A DNA stretch of 64,000 nucleotides, taken from positions 24,209 through 88,208 of the IMG/VR virus record IMGVR_UViG_3300027996_000014. One strand, 5' to 3'. Position 1 is the first letter of the stretch. Each line of letters starts with the position of its first letter. A program made the translations under genes and the position numbers. This stretch comes from a virus. Below are positions 44,201 through 52,500 of the stretch, one piece after another. The notes beneath the pieces were generated by a model. That model made no database searches. It had not been told where the DNA came from and saw only the letters and a list, made by a program, of their open reading frames with translations.

Positions 44201-46863
44201 TTTACAATACCAGCTTCTTCACTTTGATCAAATTCTCTTGAAGTAAAAGCAAATTTATTACTACCAGTATCACTTTTTTCATAATTATATACAAGATTTC
44301 CATTTTCATCTATATCAATAGATAATTCAGTATCACCAGTAGAAACATCATTAATAGCATCACCTACTTCTTTTTCTACATCACTTTTTTCAGTTTTATT
44401 ATTAGGAATTTCTTTTGAAAGATTAGAAGTAGTACTATCAAATTCATCAGAAGTAGGATCTCCTGGAGTAAATGCACTCAATCCATCATTATTCCCTATT
44501 GTTTCACCTCTCTCTAATTTTCCAGCTTGATCTATAATTTTATCTTTTAATCTAGCTATTGCTTTTTGAGAAATTTTTGAAACATCTTGATTTTCTATTT
44601 TTTTTTTAAGAGCTTCTAATTTTTCAGTTGAATCAGCATTATTAATTTTATTAGCAAATTTAGTTTCAATTGCATCTTTTTTTTCTTGTATTTTATTTTT
44701 TTGATTTTCAGTTTTTAATTGCTTAATTTTTGCATAAGCTTTTTTAATAAATGCTTCATCTTTAGTTTCAGCAATCATATTGTTTATTTCAGATATAGAA
44801 GTACTTTCTTTTAATTTCTCTGTATACTCTTTAACAATTGCTTTCTTTTCATTTTCTGCTTTAACAGTAGCTTGATACTTTTTACTAGTTATTTTTTCAA
44901 ATTCAGTAGATATTTTATTTAATGCAGCATCAGTAGCTTCTTTAATAATTTCATTATTAAGACTTTCTTTATATTCTTTAGTAGCTTGTAATTCTTTTAA
45001 AAATTTATCGTAAGTAGCTTTATTTTCAGTTGATTCATAAGGATTAACTTCAATATTAGATGAATCAAAAGTTAATGGAGCATCATCATAAAAAGTCTCA
45101 GTAGATTTTTCTCCATTTTTTGTTATTAATACATCTCTTTTTTTACTAATTCTATATTTATTAGCTAAGTTCTTTCTTACTTCAGATAATTTATTATCAT
45201 TTTCAAACTTTTCTGCTTCATATATAGCAGCTTGTCTACTAGTTCTAATATTATTAGCACGATTAAAGAAAACTTCATTTACATTTTCAAGTTCTTCATA
45301 ATTATTATAAACATCTTCTAATTGTTTAAGATCTTTTAATGCTTTTTTAGCATTATCAATATGCTCTTGACCTACTTCATCAACATTTTTACGAGATTCT
45401 TCTTTATATAGATCTTCTAAGATTGAACTAATTCCTGTAGAAAATGCTGTGAATGCTTGATTTTCAAACATTTCGTCTTTTAATGTATCATATGCAGCTT
45501 GATCTCCATTAATAATAGCTTCTTTTAATTTTTCTTCAAAAATTATTCTATCTTTTATAGACTTCATTGCATCAGTAATATTAACACCTTCTTTTGTTAA
45601 TGTTTCAATTGCTTTTTGTTGTTTATTATATTTATTTTTTTGATCAGTAGCGTAACTAATTTTATTACCATCAGCATCTGTAGTAGAACCTACACCACCT
45701 TTAATATTTTGTAATATTTTTGTACCTCCAGTCTGAGCAATACCACCTAATGCACCTAAAAAGGCTGCTTCAAAGCCTTCCATTGTACCCATATCATTCA
45801 TAGCATCATTGAAAGAATAATCTTCATCTTTACCTGCAGCTAAACCTGCTTTAGATGCAACATGATTAATTAATTCTTCCATTGCTTCTTGACCACCTTC
45901 AAGTGCTAATTCTTTAAATGTTTTTCCTAGAGTAGGATTTTGTATGAGTCTATTGCTAAAACTTCTTGGTCTAAGAAAAGCTTTTGCAGAAGTAAGATTT
46001 AATAATATATTAATTCTATTAAGATTCATTGTAGTACTAGCAGCAGTTGCAGCTTTAGATCTAGCTTCTTTTTCACTAATACCAGTTGTATTTATTGCAT
46101 TTTCATAAGTAGTATTATATACATCAGTAGCTTCCATTACAGCTTCTGCTTGATTAAGCATTGTAGCAGTCATTAATGTTTCAGCTCCACCTATAACACC
46201 TTTAGCTACTTTTGCGCTACTAATAGCTTTTACTAATTTTTGAGCTCTAGCAGCTTTAAGTGCCCACGGTACTACTTTACCAACACCTGCACCTAACGCT
46301 AAAAATGAACCAATTGAAGTAACTAATCCTTCACCTCTTGACATCCACCATGCCCAATCTTGCATTTGCATTGATGCGTTTGGATTTTCTTCATAAATAG
46401 GCATTGCTTCTTGAGACCATTCTTGTACACTATTAGCCCAATTAACAATCTCATTTTGAGCAGCATGTTCTGCATCCCAATAACCTGGAATATCTAACAT
46501 TGAAGCTGCACCAGACATAATCTGAGGAATAATATTAGTACCTACTCTTTTAATAGCATTTCCTGCTTGTTCCCAATTATATTGGTTATTTGCACGTATA
46601 TCATTTAATTCACTAAATGTATACTGTCCTCCTCTTAAAGTACGATCATTTACATAATCTTCATACGGATCAAATGTAGATGTTAGAACAGGACTGTAAT
46701 TACTTGTGAGAGTATTTTGTTCAACATCTGTAAATGAAGGTTTTACATCTGAAGTATAGTATTTATTTTCAGCTATTCTTTTATCAGAAACTTTTTTATT
46801 ATTTTTTGCAAAAGATGATAATTCTTCATCATTATTAACAGTACTAATTCTTTTTTTACTCAT
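32263..46863 (-). CDS. Giant multidomain virion RNA-polymerase/helicase protein (4866 aa)
   Basis: Order: hydrophobic helices at about 170-380; long charged coiled coil at about 400-850; RNA polymerase core with FGFRIPNQAKSSMAAIEV, then GSDFDVDKLY (DFDVDK at 2763-2768). The last two resemble the beta-prime RAPTLHR and NADFDGD elements of the double-psi barrel that holds catalytic Mg. Further on are a metallopeptidase-like HETIH (3718-3722), a SLOG-like HSGGAKGGDTAWD domain (about 3925) and an IYVFGDNTQRKGTGGQAQIR domain (about 4160-4270). An SF1 helicase ends it: GAAGTGKT about 4340, VIDEVSM about 4428, VTIHKAQGST about 4790. crAss-like phages inject a virion RNA polymerase for early transcription; this protein is its likely equivalent, enlarged by fusion. 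Confidence 0.85.
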   Translation of the reverse strand: MSKKRISTVNNDEELSSFAKNNKKVSDKRIAENKYYTSDVKPSFTDVEQNTLTSNYSPVLTSTFDPYEDYVNDRTLRGGQYTFSELNDIRANNQYNWEQAGNAIKRVGTNIIPQIMSGAASMLDIPGYWDAEHAAQNEIVNWANSVQEWSQEAMPIYEENPNASMQMQDWAWWMSRGEGLVTSIGSFLALGAGVGKVVPWALKAARAQKLVKAISSAKVAKGVIGGAETLMTATMLNQAEAVMEATDVYNTTYENAINTTGISEKEARSKAATAASTTMNLNRINILLNLTSAKAFLRPRSFSNRLIQNPTLGKTFKELALEGGQEAMEELINHVASKAGLAAGKDEDYSFNDAMNDMGTMEGFEAAFLGALGGIAQTGGTKILQNIKGGVGSTTDADGNKISYATDQKNKYNKQQKAIETLTKEGVNITDAMKSIKDRIIFEEKLKEAIINGDQAAYDTLKDEMFENQAFTAFSTGISSILEDLYKEESRKNVDEVGQEHIDNAKKALKDLKQLEDVYNNYEELENVNEVFFNRANNIRTSRQAAIYEAEKFENDNKLSEVRKNLANKYRISKKRDVLITKNGEKSTETFYDDAPLTFDSSNIEVNPYESTENKATYDKFLKELQATKEYKESLNNEIIKEATDAALNKISTEFEKITSKKYQATVKAENEKKAIVKEYTEKLKESTSISEINNMIAETKDEAFIKKAYAKIKQLKTENQKNKIQEKKDAIETKFANKINNADSTEKLEALKKKIENQDVSKISQKAIARLKDKIIDQAGKLERGETIGNNDGLSAFTPGDPTSDEFDSTTSNLSKEIPNNKTEKSDVEKEVGDAINDVSTGDTELSIDIDENGNLVYNYEKSDTGSNKFAFTSREFDQSEEAGIVNREEFTDDVDNVHLLDPNKFTKGTKIVLEVEEDYEGEVFDPTSSTREKVLWQDRLKEIIAKYTIDTYKNSPEYRAEVPIVIKTKGGEYVAYVHDTAWIRSENIDNTQEGIAEDKAALEAIRNKVIEKGKVNTQITYKSFGRLIRNHTGKSMSVAEAMPDPNLKLAIGKDGAYNFQAGTNKVDKDNIINNNKPKDGRLYIIVQIGPKERLAIPLERTMLGKEAIDSVMKAVEIYMTKDTTNPIVKKILESNLGVDITETKGIRKYLSQFIHIVNTKGEDGLDSMLSNYAEGNSSIPLLTVTGSGIEFGRPGVDMTSAPKGKSAAVISPNFNKNQPESNRKSLLQLEEILKKMLVNADKETLTLASAGVAVLINDDNEVVSETYSEYLKKSYQTKLISVNIGTEAEPKWGYTIQPSITFDDAFAKGKKVSKIANKPNTPLEKKESLDPLQQTKPAKQTSEVETEIDVENEISEEVSSMLLAKNSTISELEEQLTSPDITEKGKKLVNGALELLRDIKSTTINNKDIIIDGTTTDSAEMTDDDLDALNDLNDEDENESDDLVPNYLNKDQLAEGQTQEDRDAQIKAQKRAINKNLIIGLDPRTQQSTITYLSSVIINAGIEAKKKNKKGKINTKQILKKELDALSKTAQFYKDNGLVNTAAKIEAVVKQFSKVSRLVNQNLSLLNTGIVQELPTTEQEDESGLGDVIHSDEWKYTIDSKNNASAEFKKFFSAIQAVNEKGPVVNLIGLPEMINFDELYNELHRILANKPSDFKLLIKILKVHAKKNLSLKSVIDKLENASQKIKNEFTSDMTKHNINMSFVMWSRDGKGNYTLQNWSSNASSIENKLRTIWNSNLKGTFTQSNLVTVNNDKEYIVNREVANNLINQATEWKNNPNDISFNDLAIWLGNFGIVVSDETYKDLKNGKFKAKGKSKTWIELFTHSNGLVNVIAKQLKGTVDSVKNDKDILLDNFKIITDTVIKELAKIEATNNKSITSNSFQAGGKTIYSYGNNNSLINRMRDITSYNEDGTFVNADIIADLRKISFSKYSLWLDDITDEESKDLAREHFSVGYLSLEALKKQYTDSKDNRKLNNLTAAEHEVTKLGLFFNNSKTILNNSVRRKVSFFYPTMSDKTTMLTIQALSHELNLEGGEISKKNIDTLYDSLVKPEIARITSNNQATNVKGYKPNYFYLLESLNFLEIEFNGETRNLLDILADNPDNINKGEVESDIKEHLNDIIEKLTNKKLEDWDKLNIGLNNKDEKNSFLDKEYMKNVAKGTNPVKWAAMDYVFNSLIANAEAHKLFIGDPAQYAKFTSKENRVDSLLKEGLTEEAALVAEMDSNQILKLNLEDTFINLGKRLAGDIAPGLELADSSNNKYYQVFFNDKKLNSSNVDDSVRLKYFSRIMKDFKKNYSNIEGADAQEYTTWKEHLYVLMQLGRLSEKNYNDFTDKINSQNKNGITESNKLSHEELGMVLQPMKPVYVGNILSVEQNIDKRLYIKSSSFPLIPQLTTELEIDKIRIALEKFETKESKNAGNGQSNITVRASFGTATKVGAIESSIDVFDNNGNVLDNLEITTDNALFIPRTNFRIQQDVPYDRSKSSVNIGTQARKLLFSDILDLQIEPGVTGEQLKKEYDNYYHELFGNAQEKLAEKLGLLTYDEDGNPVSRKSIPIEKLQEILIEEVKTRQGYPRNMLDSLELNEEGTDFKIPLWSSPYSTKFESILTSIVSKKVIKQKFPGQSGVLGSEEGFRRKEGAEADAELAKSGVVFSSNYDAAKGLQPLRPEYDAKGKLTGKMLPAQIMLPFKIRDEKGQILNINDFITDGKLDFKKIPQKVLTLFGFRIPNQAKSSMAAIEVVGFLPEASGDLLLTPRDWVAQMGSDFDVDKLYTYMYNTHYTNGKLSTTFLKSKKVIDGKIKEVVETILDIKKDLGFNKEERDLLESFENSDIYEKEVSDFIADLFKNLNNTVQKEYNDAVAELKMLKRSYVAHRQNAIIDIHIKIMTSNNPEIIAMNMDIDSFGEFKNIADKVNKIRKDNGELEERVTILSDAYQRNKFINATSGKNGVGAFSLDSSFVTITQGKELTILNLSEEDTKFLFKKGAKPSQSSILTYNNNIATFGNITSKGDLSNKYTLRSQQIIQNAKIAKRELTKDEKSSLKLKSNIVKSLQSTAVDNEKAQILDKLNINNETFDAIRAMVSLGFEETEISGLITQPIIWEYIEELTNSRSSLAPFVQDVESVIYDNLLLKYDKSNRLVNEHDLSHLENQSGEELLENLKSKLVISKNTTSDFNIKQLLLVEKFRNLTEIGKEIKKIQSAVNTEAKGLPTSLTENNFKVKQVNNLSNHSIYNADKLMGEYDKNGLVTPTTINGFAAKYGAMFANTIYEKYFPYQQLGVSLVNQEIQNHIPRGSDLSSVKQMEIFNKIFKGIRSFMFNNTNTNLMTYDPNIERNRLFVDVPGTNLSLATILNQLSGEQWYRENNFLNKLEPDPKIDGTISRINFDAATAENYDESNIYDGFLYLLKSESKIGVFNGIDYTMRMLAQELILAAYLEGGNQGAKQYLKYIPVVYLQNMNFGKSLSESSLSFTNTFNGHLDENGEPSYSIPSGFTKQFFQNNPDLLRTIKIDEIDSKEDIPSSFTIKDTKKSMYTYEEFDTVSPIKFLSIKLSRSKAGFAIYEYNDETNKYEMIPMLKGEYGFVQYNSQSFDNNNSIVHPAHKKSPIKVTPVEKFTPNIINNENDKAVNKIKITTKETGNKAFKSLMNKLITNDNVNSYNRELLDMLNQIEGNDKLELNFINEVNAGVAQYVNGKITLNLNKKSGLGVALDNSNNSIIASAFAHETIHGYTSDLIYKYEEGNLDQLTKAQITIIENLKNLQKQYIDALIKKEGKDGIDSWTRKYWTWKWRKDNVDGSDKVLNVDEQTSLANYLDKHNLDIGINLPSVDFSDSKNLSKYYGTVKLQEFVTMALTDKGFQERLNEITDVNAKPFWTKLVDMLIELLETMGFNINPDSLLPAAIEESLNLIKSNNKESDVTSTQPVSEINSPSEFTNHSGGAKGGDTAWDKIGREYRVVKHNHYREPGATELDSPELKGVKPVNLSQKDYDEGQKKVTIAARQMGRIAPTHQVRSNYMIRNWAQVKYSDAVYAVGTIIDKDSVMNHGKIAKIPQVKGGTGYAVQMAINEGKTVYVYDGTKDSWFEWVKEVHLDPETNSLLGGFVPANTPTLTKNFAGIGSRSLSSTEVWKKSDQAIRDVYKKTFSQPANEVIKSNLISTPKIEVVNRYTSADLKANPDKIYVFGDNTQRKGTGGQAQIRNNENAFGIATKLQPNNNASAFMSDNDLQSNKNVIDSDIAKIKADGRSLVFPKDGFGTGLAKLKEKAPQTYTYLKQRLQEEFGFNNDTGAISTQPSTQPSNETNPEVKENKFTYKNRTIDTDFTLTEGQDKALTRLAEFVENSNSKKAITLQGAAGTGKTAVIGYLQKLLPNTTFVYLAPTHAATTELASATVKAGNKELPMTIASAIGESKNRITGVKESVLRKKLTDKFGYSDNIMVIDEVSMLSNKDYKILQDAIKNYNVKVIFMGDILQIPEVDVSNPVVKQVSKSFSTPEQILLTEVKRTDDDKILQLLTELRKNTNGKIPRLENSNKLKYLASTEFNNLLVETFKAEPEESTLISYTNKGVTASNLRIRKTLGRVGDLIPGDIIVGYAGYNSKQIEKQNIANSMKYTITKTEKIGSAYSIEATSKKLEELEKLGIKKVSKYASGKYLQLSENDSFIFDELNEEDFQNNNKEISNVMSKLHSAKQAALANNRMWGAYYSAVESTSKYFENTLIGGDYIYNPSTKKMEKYNYLIHKGIANELRVSKAIDFGHAVTIHKAQGSTIKNVFFETDTLPRGNSSILKQDAKIIGSEKHSLIYVALSRASKLLVINTSNPEHFSSPTFKPTSIKPLNLERLNEIKKNDNTPTNLGADDLISVQDMEFERQFEEFLLTC

Positions 46864-46910
46864 ATTATAGATGTAAAATATTTACGAATTTACGAAAAAT
46901 ATATTAATTA

Positions 46911-49592
46911 TTATTGATCATCTTCTCCACCTTGAATAAACCCTTTCATATCAACAACATTAAATGCTCTATAAGGTTCTTTAGTTCTCTCGTCCATGAA
47001 ATATTTACCTTCTTGATCTTTTAATAATATAAATGGTCTAATATTAGGTAATTTTACTTTAACCATAGTAGTTCTATTAGCAGGAGCATTTTGAGGATCA
47101 AATTTAAAACTACCAAAAGGTACAGCACGTCCTCCTTCATACTCATATGTATTTGGAGCTGATTCTAAAGTTGATGCCGCATCAAATCCTACTTCATCTA
47201 TACTATTAGGGTGAAGTACATCAAACAACATTGAATTTGCAATTATTCTAGTTGTTTGGTCTAGTTCACTATTTCCACTAGCACCTTGTATAATATCATT
47301 TATTAAAACTTTAGTTGATGCTTTACCACCTTCTTTCATTTCTAAATATGCATATTTAGTAATACCATCTTTATCTGTTACTGGAACTTTGTATACTGGT
47401 CTGTTACCTATTTTAACTAAATGTGCAGTAGCACCATTTTCAGAACTAAACTTAGTTCCTTCTTCTATATTACCTTTATCATCAAATCCATGATGATTTA
47501 TAAAATTAGCACTAAAAGCAGGTTTAAATGCTTGTAAATCTTCTGCTACAGTAAAATATCTATTTAATTTTTCATCTACATAATCATTACCAAGAAGAGT
47601 ATACCCCATTTGTTCTTTATCTCCACCAATTACTTCGTCTATTGTATTATTAAGATGTTTTCTTATTTTTTTATCACCTGCTTCATATGCATCTTGTACT
47701 GATGCATATCCTTTCATTTTTGCATATTCTGCAATTGTTATACTTTGACTACTTCCTCCTTGTGTACTTATATTTTTTGGTCTTATACCTAATCTCTTCA
47801 ACATCAAATTATCTTCTGCAGAATTTACTAATTTAGTAGTTCCATATCCATAACTTGAATTAATATCTATACGAAATTCATTAGATGCTTTTTTAATTTC
47901 TGGACTATCAAAAGCTATAGCAGTTATATTAGAAAGTCTATTTTTATCAGTTTTTGCTTCATGATAAGAATTTTCCATATCATCAACTGTTTTAAAATAA
48001 TTATCTCTTTGATTTTCATTTTGCAAAGAATTATATAATTTTTCAGATTGTTTTTGAGTTGTAGAAAAACCTGCTTCAATTAATTGTATGTAAAAATCTG
48101 CTGGATGGTTACTTGTAGCAATTATTTTTTTAAGTTTAATGTGCCTAGCTCCTGCTTGAATAGGATCTTTTTGATAATATTTTCTTTCTTTAGAACCACT
48201 AGATCCCATTACCATATTATAAAGTGCCCATTTACCTTGTGCATTTTTCTTTGCTTCGCCTTTAAGATTACTGGCCTCGATTTCAGTATTAATGCCTATT
48301 TGACCTAAAATATTTAAGTTTTTTAATAATTTATTAGTACTTTGATTTGATTTATCTCTTATTCCTTGAGTAGTAACTTGAAACATATCAGGACTCCATT
48401 CTTGATCATTTTGTGCATCATGTGTCCCATTACTACGTTCAGGTACTTTACTATGGCTTCTAGATTTAGTAATGTTTTGATACTCTACTAATTCTCCAAC
48501 TGTATCTGAATTAAATTTTCTAGCTAATAAATTATTATGATGTAAATTTTGAATTAAATTTGAATCATATTCATTTTCTTTTTGACTTTCAAGTTTTTCT
48601 TTATGAGCATTTAAATTTTGATAATATTCACTATCTTTAATAGTTTTATCTTTCTTACTACGTTCATCTAAGTTTTCTAATGTAGCGTCTACCTTTTCTA
48701 ATTCTCTTTTAACAAGATTACCTGCAATTTCATTATAATTTTTATTTTTAAATTCATAATTAACATCACCTTCTTTATAGTTAGTTAATTTCCAATGGTC
48801 ATACTCTGCTTCTTCTGCTGCCCATTTTATAAAATCTGGTTGAGTTCTTAAAAAATCTTCAACTTTTTTAGCTACATCTTTTGCATTTTTTCCTTCTTTA
48901 GTATAAGTTACACTTTCAATATCTCCCCAATCAGTTATTCCTCTATCACCAAACCAAGTTGATTTTTGTGAATGAGTCATTCCAGCAATCTTTAAAGATA
49001 ATTCTCTAAGTTCTTTAGTTTTATCAGTTAATCTTCCAACTCTACCAATAGTATTATAAGTTCCATCTAAACCATCATCTTCAAAATTAGTACCTCCTCC
49101 ATCAGCTTCAAAATCTTGAATTGAACGTTGTTTCCAATCATAATACTGATCTCTAGTAATACCGTTACTAGCAGCTCCAATCCTATCTTTTTGTTCTTTA
49201 TCAAGAGCCATCCAATTAGTATAATTAGACTCTAATGCATTACGATTTTTATTATCAGTCCAACTGTTTTGAAGTTTTTTAATACCTCTTGACGCAGCTC
49301 TATAATCTTTAGATTTAGTTAGATTAGTAATTAATTCATCACGTTGAACAGACATTTCTTGAGCTAATTGTTTAGCTTTTGTTGGGTCAGTACCATATGG
49401 TAAATGTTTAATTTTAAAATCTAAATCATCAATTTGAGAAGTAGCATTATCATAATACCCTTGCATTCGCCTTAAAGGTTCTGCAAATTTTTCAAAACCT
49501 AATGGTTTATATTGAAATTTAGCATGAGACGAACCTGGTACTATTGTAAGAGCAGATCCGAATTGTGATTTATTATTTAAAATCTTTTTCAT
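46911..49592 (-). CDS. Virion/cargo-type protein of unknown function (893 aa)
   Basis: A charged, mostly helical protein with coiled-coil-like stretches (VEDFLRTQPDFIKWAAEEAEYDHW…) and a beta-rich C-terminal quarter (GNRPVYKVPVTDKDGITKYAYLEM…). It has no membrane segment. It lies between the Q-rich repeat protein and the polymerase giant, the position where crAss-like phages encode capsid cargo or RNA polymerase partner proteins, so an injected cargo role is inferred. No motifs are recognised. Confidence 0.65.
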   Translation of the reverse strand: MKKILNNKSQFGSALTIVPGSSHAKFQYKPLGFEKFAEPLRRMQGYYDNATSQIDDLDFKIKHLPYGTDPTKAKQLAQEMSVQRDELITNLTKSKDYRAASRGIKKLQNSWTDNKNRNALESNYTNWMALDKEQKDRIGAASNGITRDQYYDWKQRSIQDFEADGGGTNFEDDGLDGTYNTIGRVGRLTDKTKELRELSLKIAGMTHSQKSTWFGDRGITDWGDIESVTYTKEGKNAKDVAKKVEDFLRTQPDFIKWAAEEAEYDHWKLTNYKEGDVNYEFKNKNYNEIAGNLVKRELEKVDATLENLDERSKKDKTIKDSEYYQNLNAHKEKLESQKENEYDSNLIQNLHHNNLLARKFNSDTVGELVEYQNITKSRSHSKVPERSNGTHDAQNDQEWSPDMFQVTTQGIRDKSNQSTNKLLKNLNILGQIGINTEIEASNLKGEAKKNAQGKWALYNMVMGSSGSKERKYYQKDPIQAGARHIKLKKIIATSNHPADFYIQLIEAGFSTTQKQSEKLYNSLQNENQRDNYFKTVDDMENSYHEAKTDKNRLSNITAIAFDSPEIKKASNEFRIDINSSYGYGTTKLVNSAEDNLMLKRLGIRPKNISTQGGSSQSITIAEYAKMKGYASVQDAYEAGDKKIRKHLNNTIDEVIGGDKEQMGYTLLGNDYVDEKLNRYFTVAEDLQAFKPAFSANFINHHGFDDKGNIEEGTKFSSENGATAHLVKIGNRPVYKVPVTDKDGITKYAYLEMKEGGKASTKVLINDIIQGASGNSELDQTTRIIANSMLFDVLHPNSIDEVGFDAASTLESAPNTYEYEGGRAVPFGSFKFDPQNAPANRTTMVKVKLPNIRPFILLKDQEGKYFMDERTKEPYRAFNVVDMKGFIQGGEDDQ

Positions 49593-49598
49593 TATGCT

Positions 49599-52500
49599 TT
49601 ATTTTTTTTTAGCTTTTTTAGCTTTTTTATTCTTTCGGTTTTCTAGATATCTTTCATAAGGAGTACTGTACTCAAATCTATAGTCAGGAACTCCCATGTT
49701 GGCATACTGTAATGCGATTTCATCTTCTTGTTGAGCTCTATTGTATTCAGCTAACTGATCAATACCTCTCATCAATTGAGCACTTTTAGCAGCTTTAGCA
49801 GCTTTAGAATATTGTTTTTCAGTATTACCTTGTTGTAAGTTTTGCAACTCAAGTCTCATGTTAGTAAGTTTCTCTTGATTTTCAATTGCAGTATTTTGCT
49901 TATTTATTCTATCATATGAACCAGCTATAGCACTAGCTTCAGAATTAAATAATGCTTGTTTACCTGTTAAATAATTAGAAGCATTTGCATTTCCTTCTAA
50001 TCCTTTACTAGCTCTATTACCAGCCATTCCTATTCTGGCTATTTCATCTCTATTATTTAATTTATCAAAATTTACTTTAGTTGCTCTATCTAATTCTAAC
50101 TTATCTTCTTTACCAAATAAACCCATTGCTAAATTAGTAGCCATTGGTGCTAATTGACCTAGTTGATTTCCTAATGTTTGTTCAGATGAATATGTCTTTT
50201 GTGTGTTTTCTTTCTTTTCATCTTTTTTTGTAGATGCTCCATCAGTATTATCAAATTCAGATAATGAATGATCTCTTTCATAACTTCTAGATTTCCATAA
50301 TTCAGAATTGAACCCATTATCTTGTAGATAAGGATTATTTAAATAGTCACCATTTTGATACATATTTCCTCCGTTTGCTTTTTTTTCTAAAACTTCTGTA
50401 TCATATGCATTATCTACTTTAGCTCCAATAATATTTCCCGCTAAACTAGTAGCAGTATTTATTGCATTTACTCCTTTGTTAGAATTAGATTTATCTTCTT
50501 CTCTTTTAATTGTTTCATTATATTCAGGATGGGAAGGATCGTTTAAAATTTTTGTCCTTTCAACATTTGCTTTATCTGTTTTAGAATCAGTAAAATTATC
50601 GATTCCTGCTCCTGCAGCATTTGCTATAAGACTTCCAGTAGAACCTAATCCTCCTTTTGCGGCACCTTTACCAGTATCTAATGCAAGTTGTCCAAAATCT
50701 GTATCATTAAACGACAATTTACCATCATCTGATGCAGCTGCTTTATCACCATAGTATCCTGCCGCCCCTCCTAGTGCTCCTAAACTTGCACCAATCGCTG
50801 TACCTACACCTGGGATATTTCCTACAATATTTCCTGCGGTATTTAATACGTTTGATGCTATATTCATACCTGCACCATATTTAAATTGAGAATTATATTT
50901 ATTAATATTACCTCCGTAAGCCATCATAGGTGGTTGTCCTTGTCCACCTTGTTGTTGCATCATTGCCATTTCTTCAGGTGAAGGTTGTCCACCTTGTTGA
51001 GGCATTCCACCTTGAGGAGCACCTTGTTGCATTTGTTGTTGCATTTGCTGTTCCTGTTGTTGTTGCTGTTGCATCATCATCATTTCTTCTTCAGAAGGTT
51101 GTCCTTGTTCTTGAGGAGCTTGTTCTTGCTGTTGAGAAGCAAGTAACTGTTCCATTCTTTCTGGAAATGCTTCTTGCATCTTAGCCATTTCAGTATCAAA
51201 TGCTACTTGTTTTTTAGCATCTTCTTCAGCATTCTTTTTTTCACTTAATTCTTTATGTGCATCAATATAAGGACCTATTTCTAATTCTTTAGAATGTTCT
51301 TCAATAGAATCTCCTGTTCGTCTAGAATCTCTTCTTAAAAGGCTATTAAATACCTTAACCATATCTTTACCAATATAACGTTTATCTAGACCATATTCTT
51401 TTACAGCATCTTTAGTTAATCTAATTTTAGGAGAAATAATAAAACTTTCATCATCTCTTGGATCAATAATTTTTAATTCACCTTCTTCTACTAAGTTTGG
51501 TTTACCATTAGGATTCATTCCTTGAGGTATTCCTCCTAAAGGACTTTTATCATGTGAACCACCTGCATTAAACTCTGTAGTAGGAACTGAACCAGGATTT
51601 CCTGGAATTAATCCTCCATTTTCCATTCTTCCACCGTTAACATATTTTTTACCTCCATAACGGTTTTGATTTGGAAATGGAACTTGACCATTATTTTCTT
51701 TCCTTGAAATATTTATTTCTTCTTGCGTCATTCCTTCAAGTTGAGCTTTACGTGCAGCTAATGATGCAGCAGCTTGTTCACGTTTTGTAGTACCTTCAGG
51801 TGAATAATATCTTTTTGCATTAGCTTGATCAACATATTGAGAATATTGTCTATTTCCTATTTGTCCTTCTCCAGGTGGGTATTGATTAGGATCTAATATT
51901 GCTCCAGTATTAGCATCTAACATATGAGGTGTAGTAGGTACAGGTGGAGTAGGAACATTTACAGTAGGCGCAGGAATCATTCTATTTGGGTTACCATAAT
52001 AAGGATAACTTTGACCTGGATTATTAGGATCTATCCATACTTCAGTAGCATCAAACCCTATATATGGAGCGCCTCGTTTTGATATATTGGCATTATACGC
52101 TTTTAATTCTTCAGCGTTTAACTTTTTATTAAATATCTCATCATTGCGATATCCTGTTTGCCACTCTTGTCTTATTTTATTTTGTTGATCATAATTTGGA
52201 TTAGGGATCATTGTACCAGGTTTAGGAGCAGTAGCTCTAACTTCTTCAAGATCAATTGTTTGTAATCCATTTCCTTGACTATTTTGATGTATGTTTCCTC
52301 CATATGCGTTACTATATGCATTATCACCATAACCGTTCATTAAAGGCCATCCAGTTTTTTTAGTAATCCCTTGTCCTGTTTTTCTCCACGTTTCATTTTT
52401 TTGAGTAACAGGATTATATTTAGATACACCTGCACCAACTGTTTTATCAGGATTAGTTAAATTAGTTAAACTTCCATGTAAACCTGGATTTTTTACAAAT

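Noticed and set aside
50930-51184. Plus-strand ORF opposite the Gln-rich tract
   Set aside because: It is the mirror of the CAA/TTG-rich repeat in the minus-strand gene and has no independent support.
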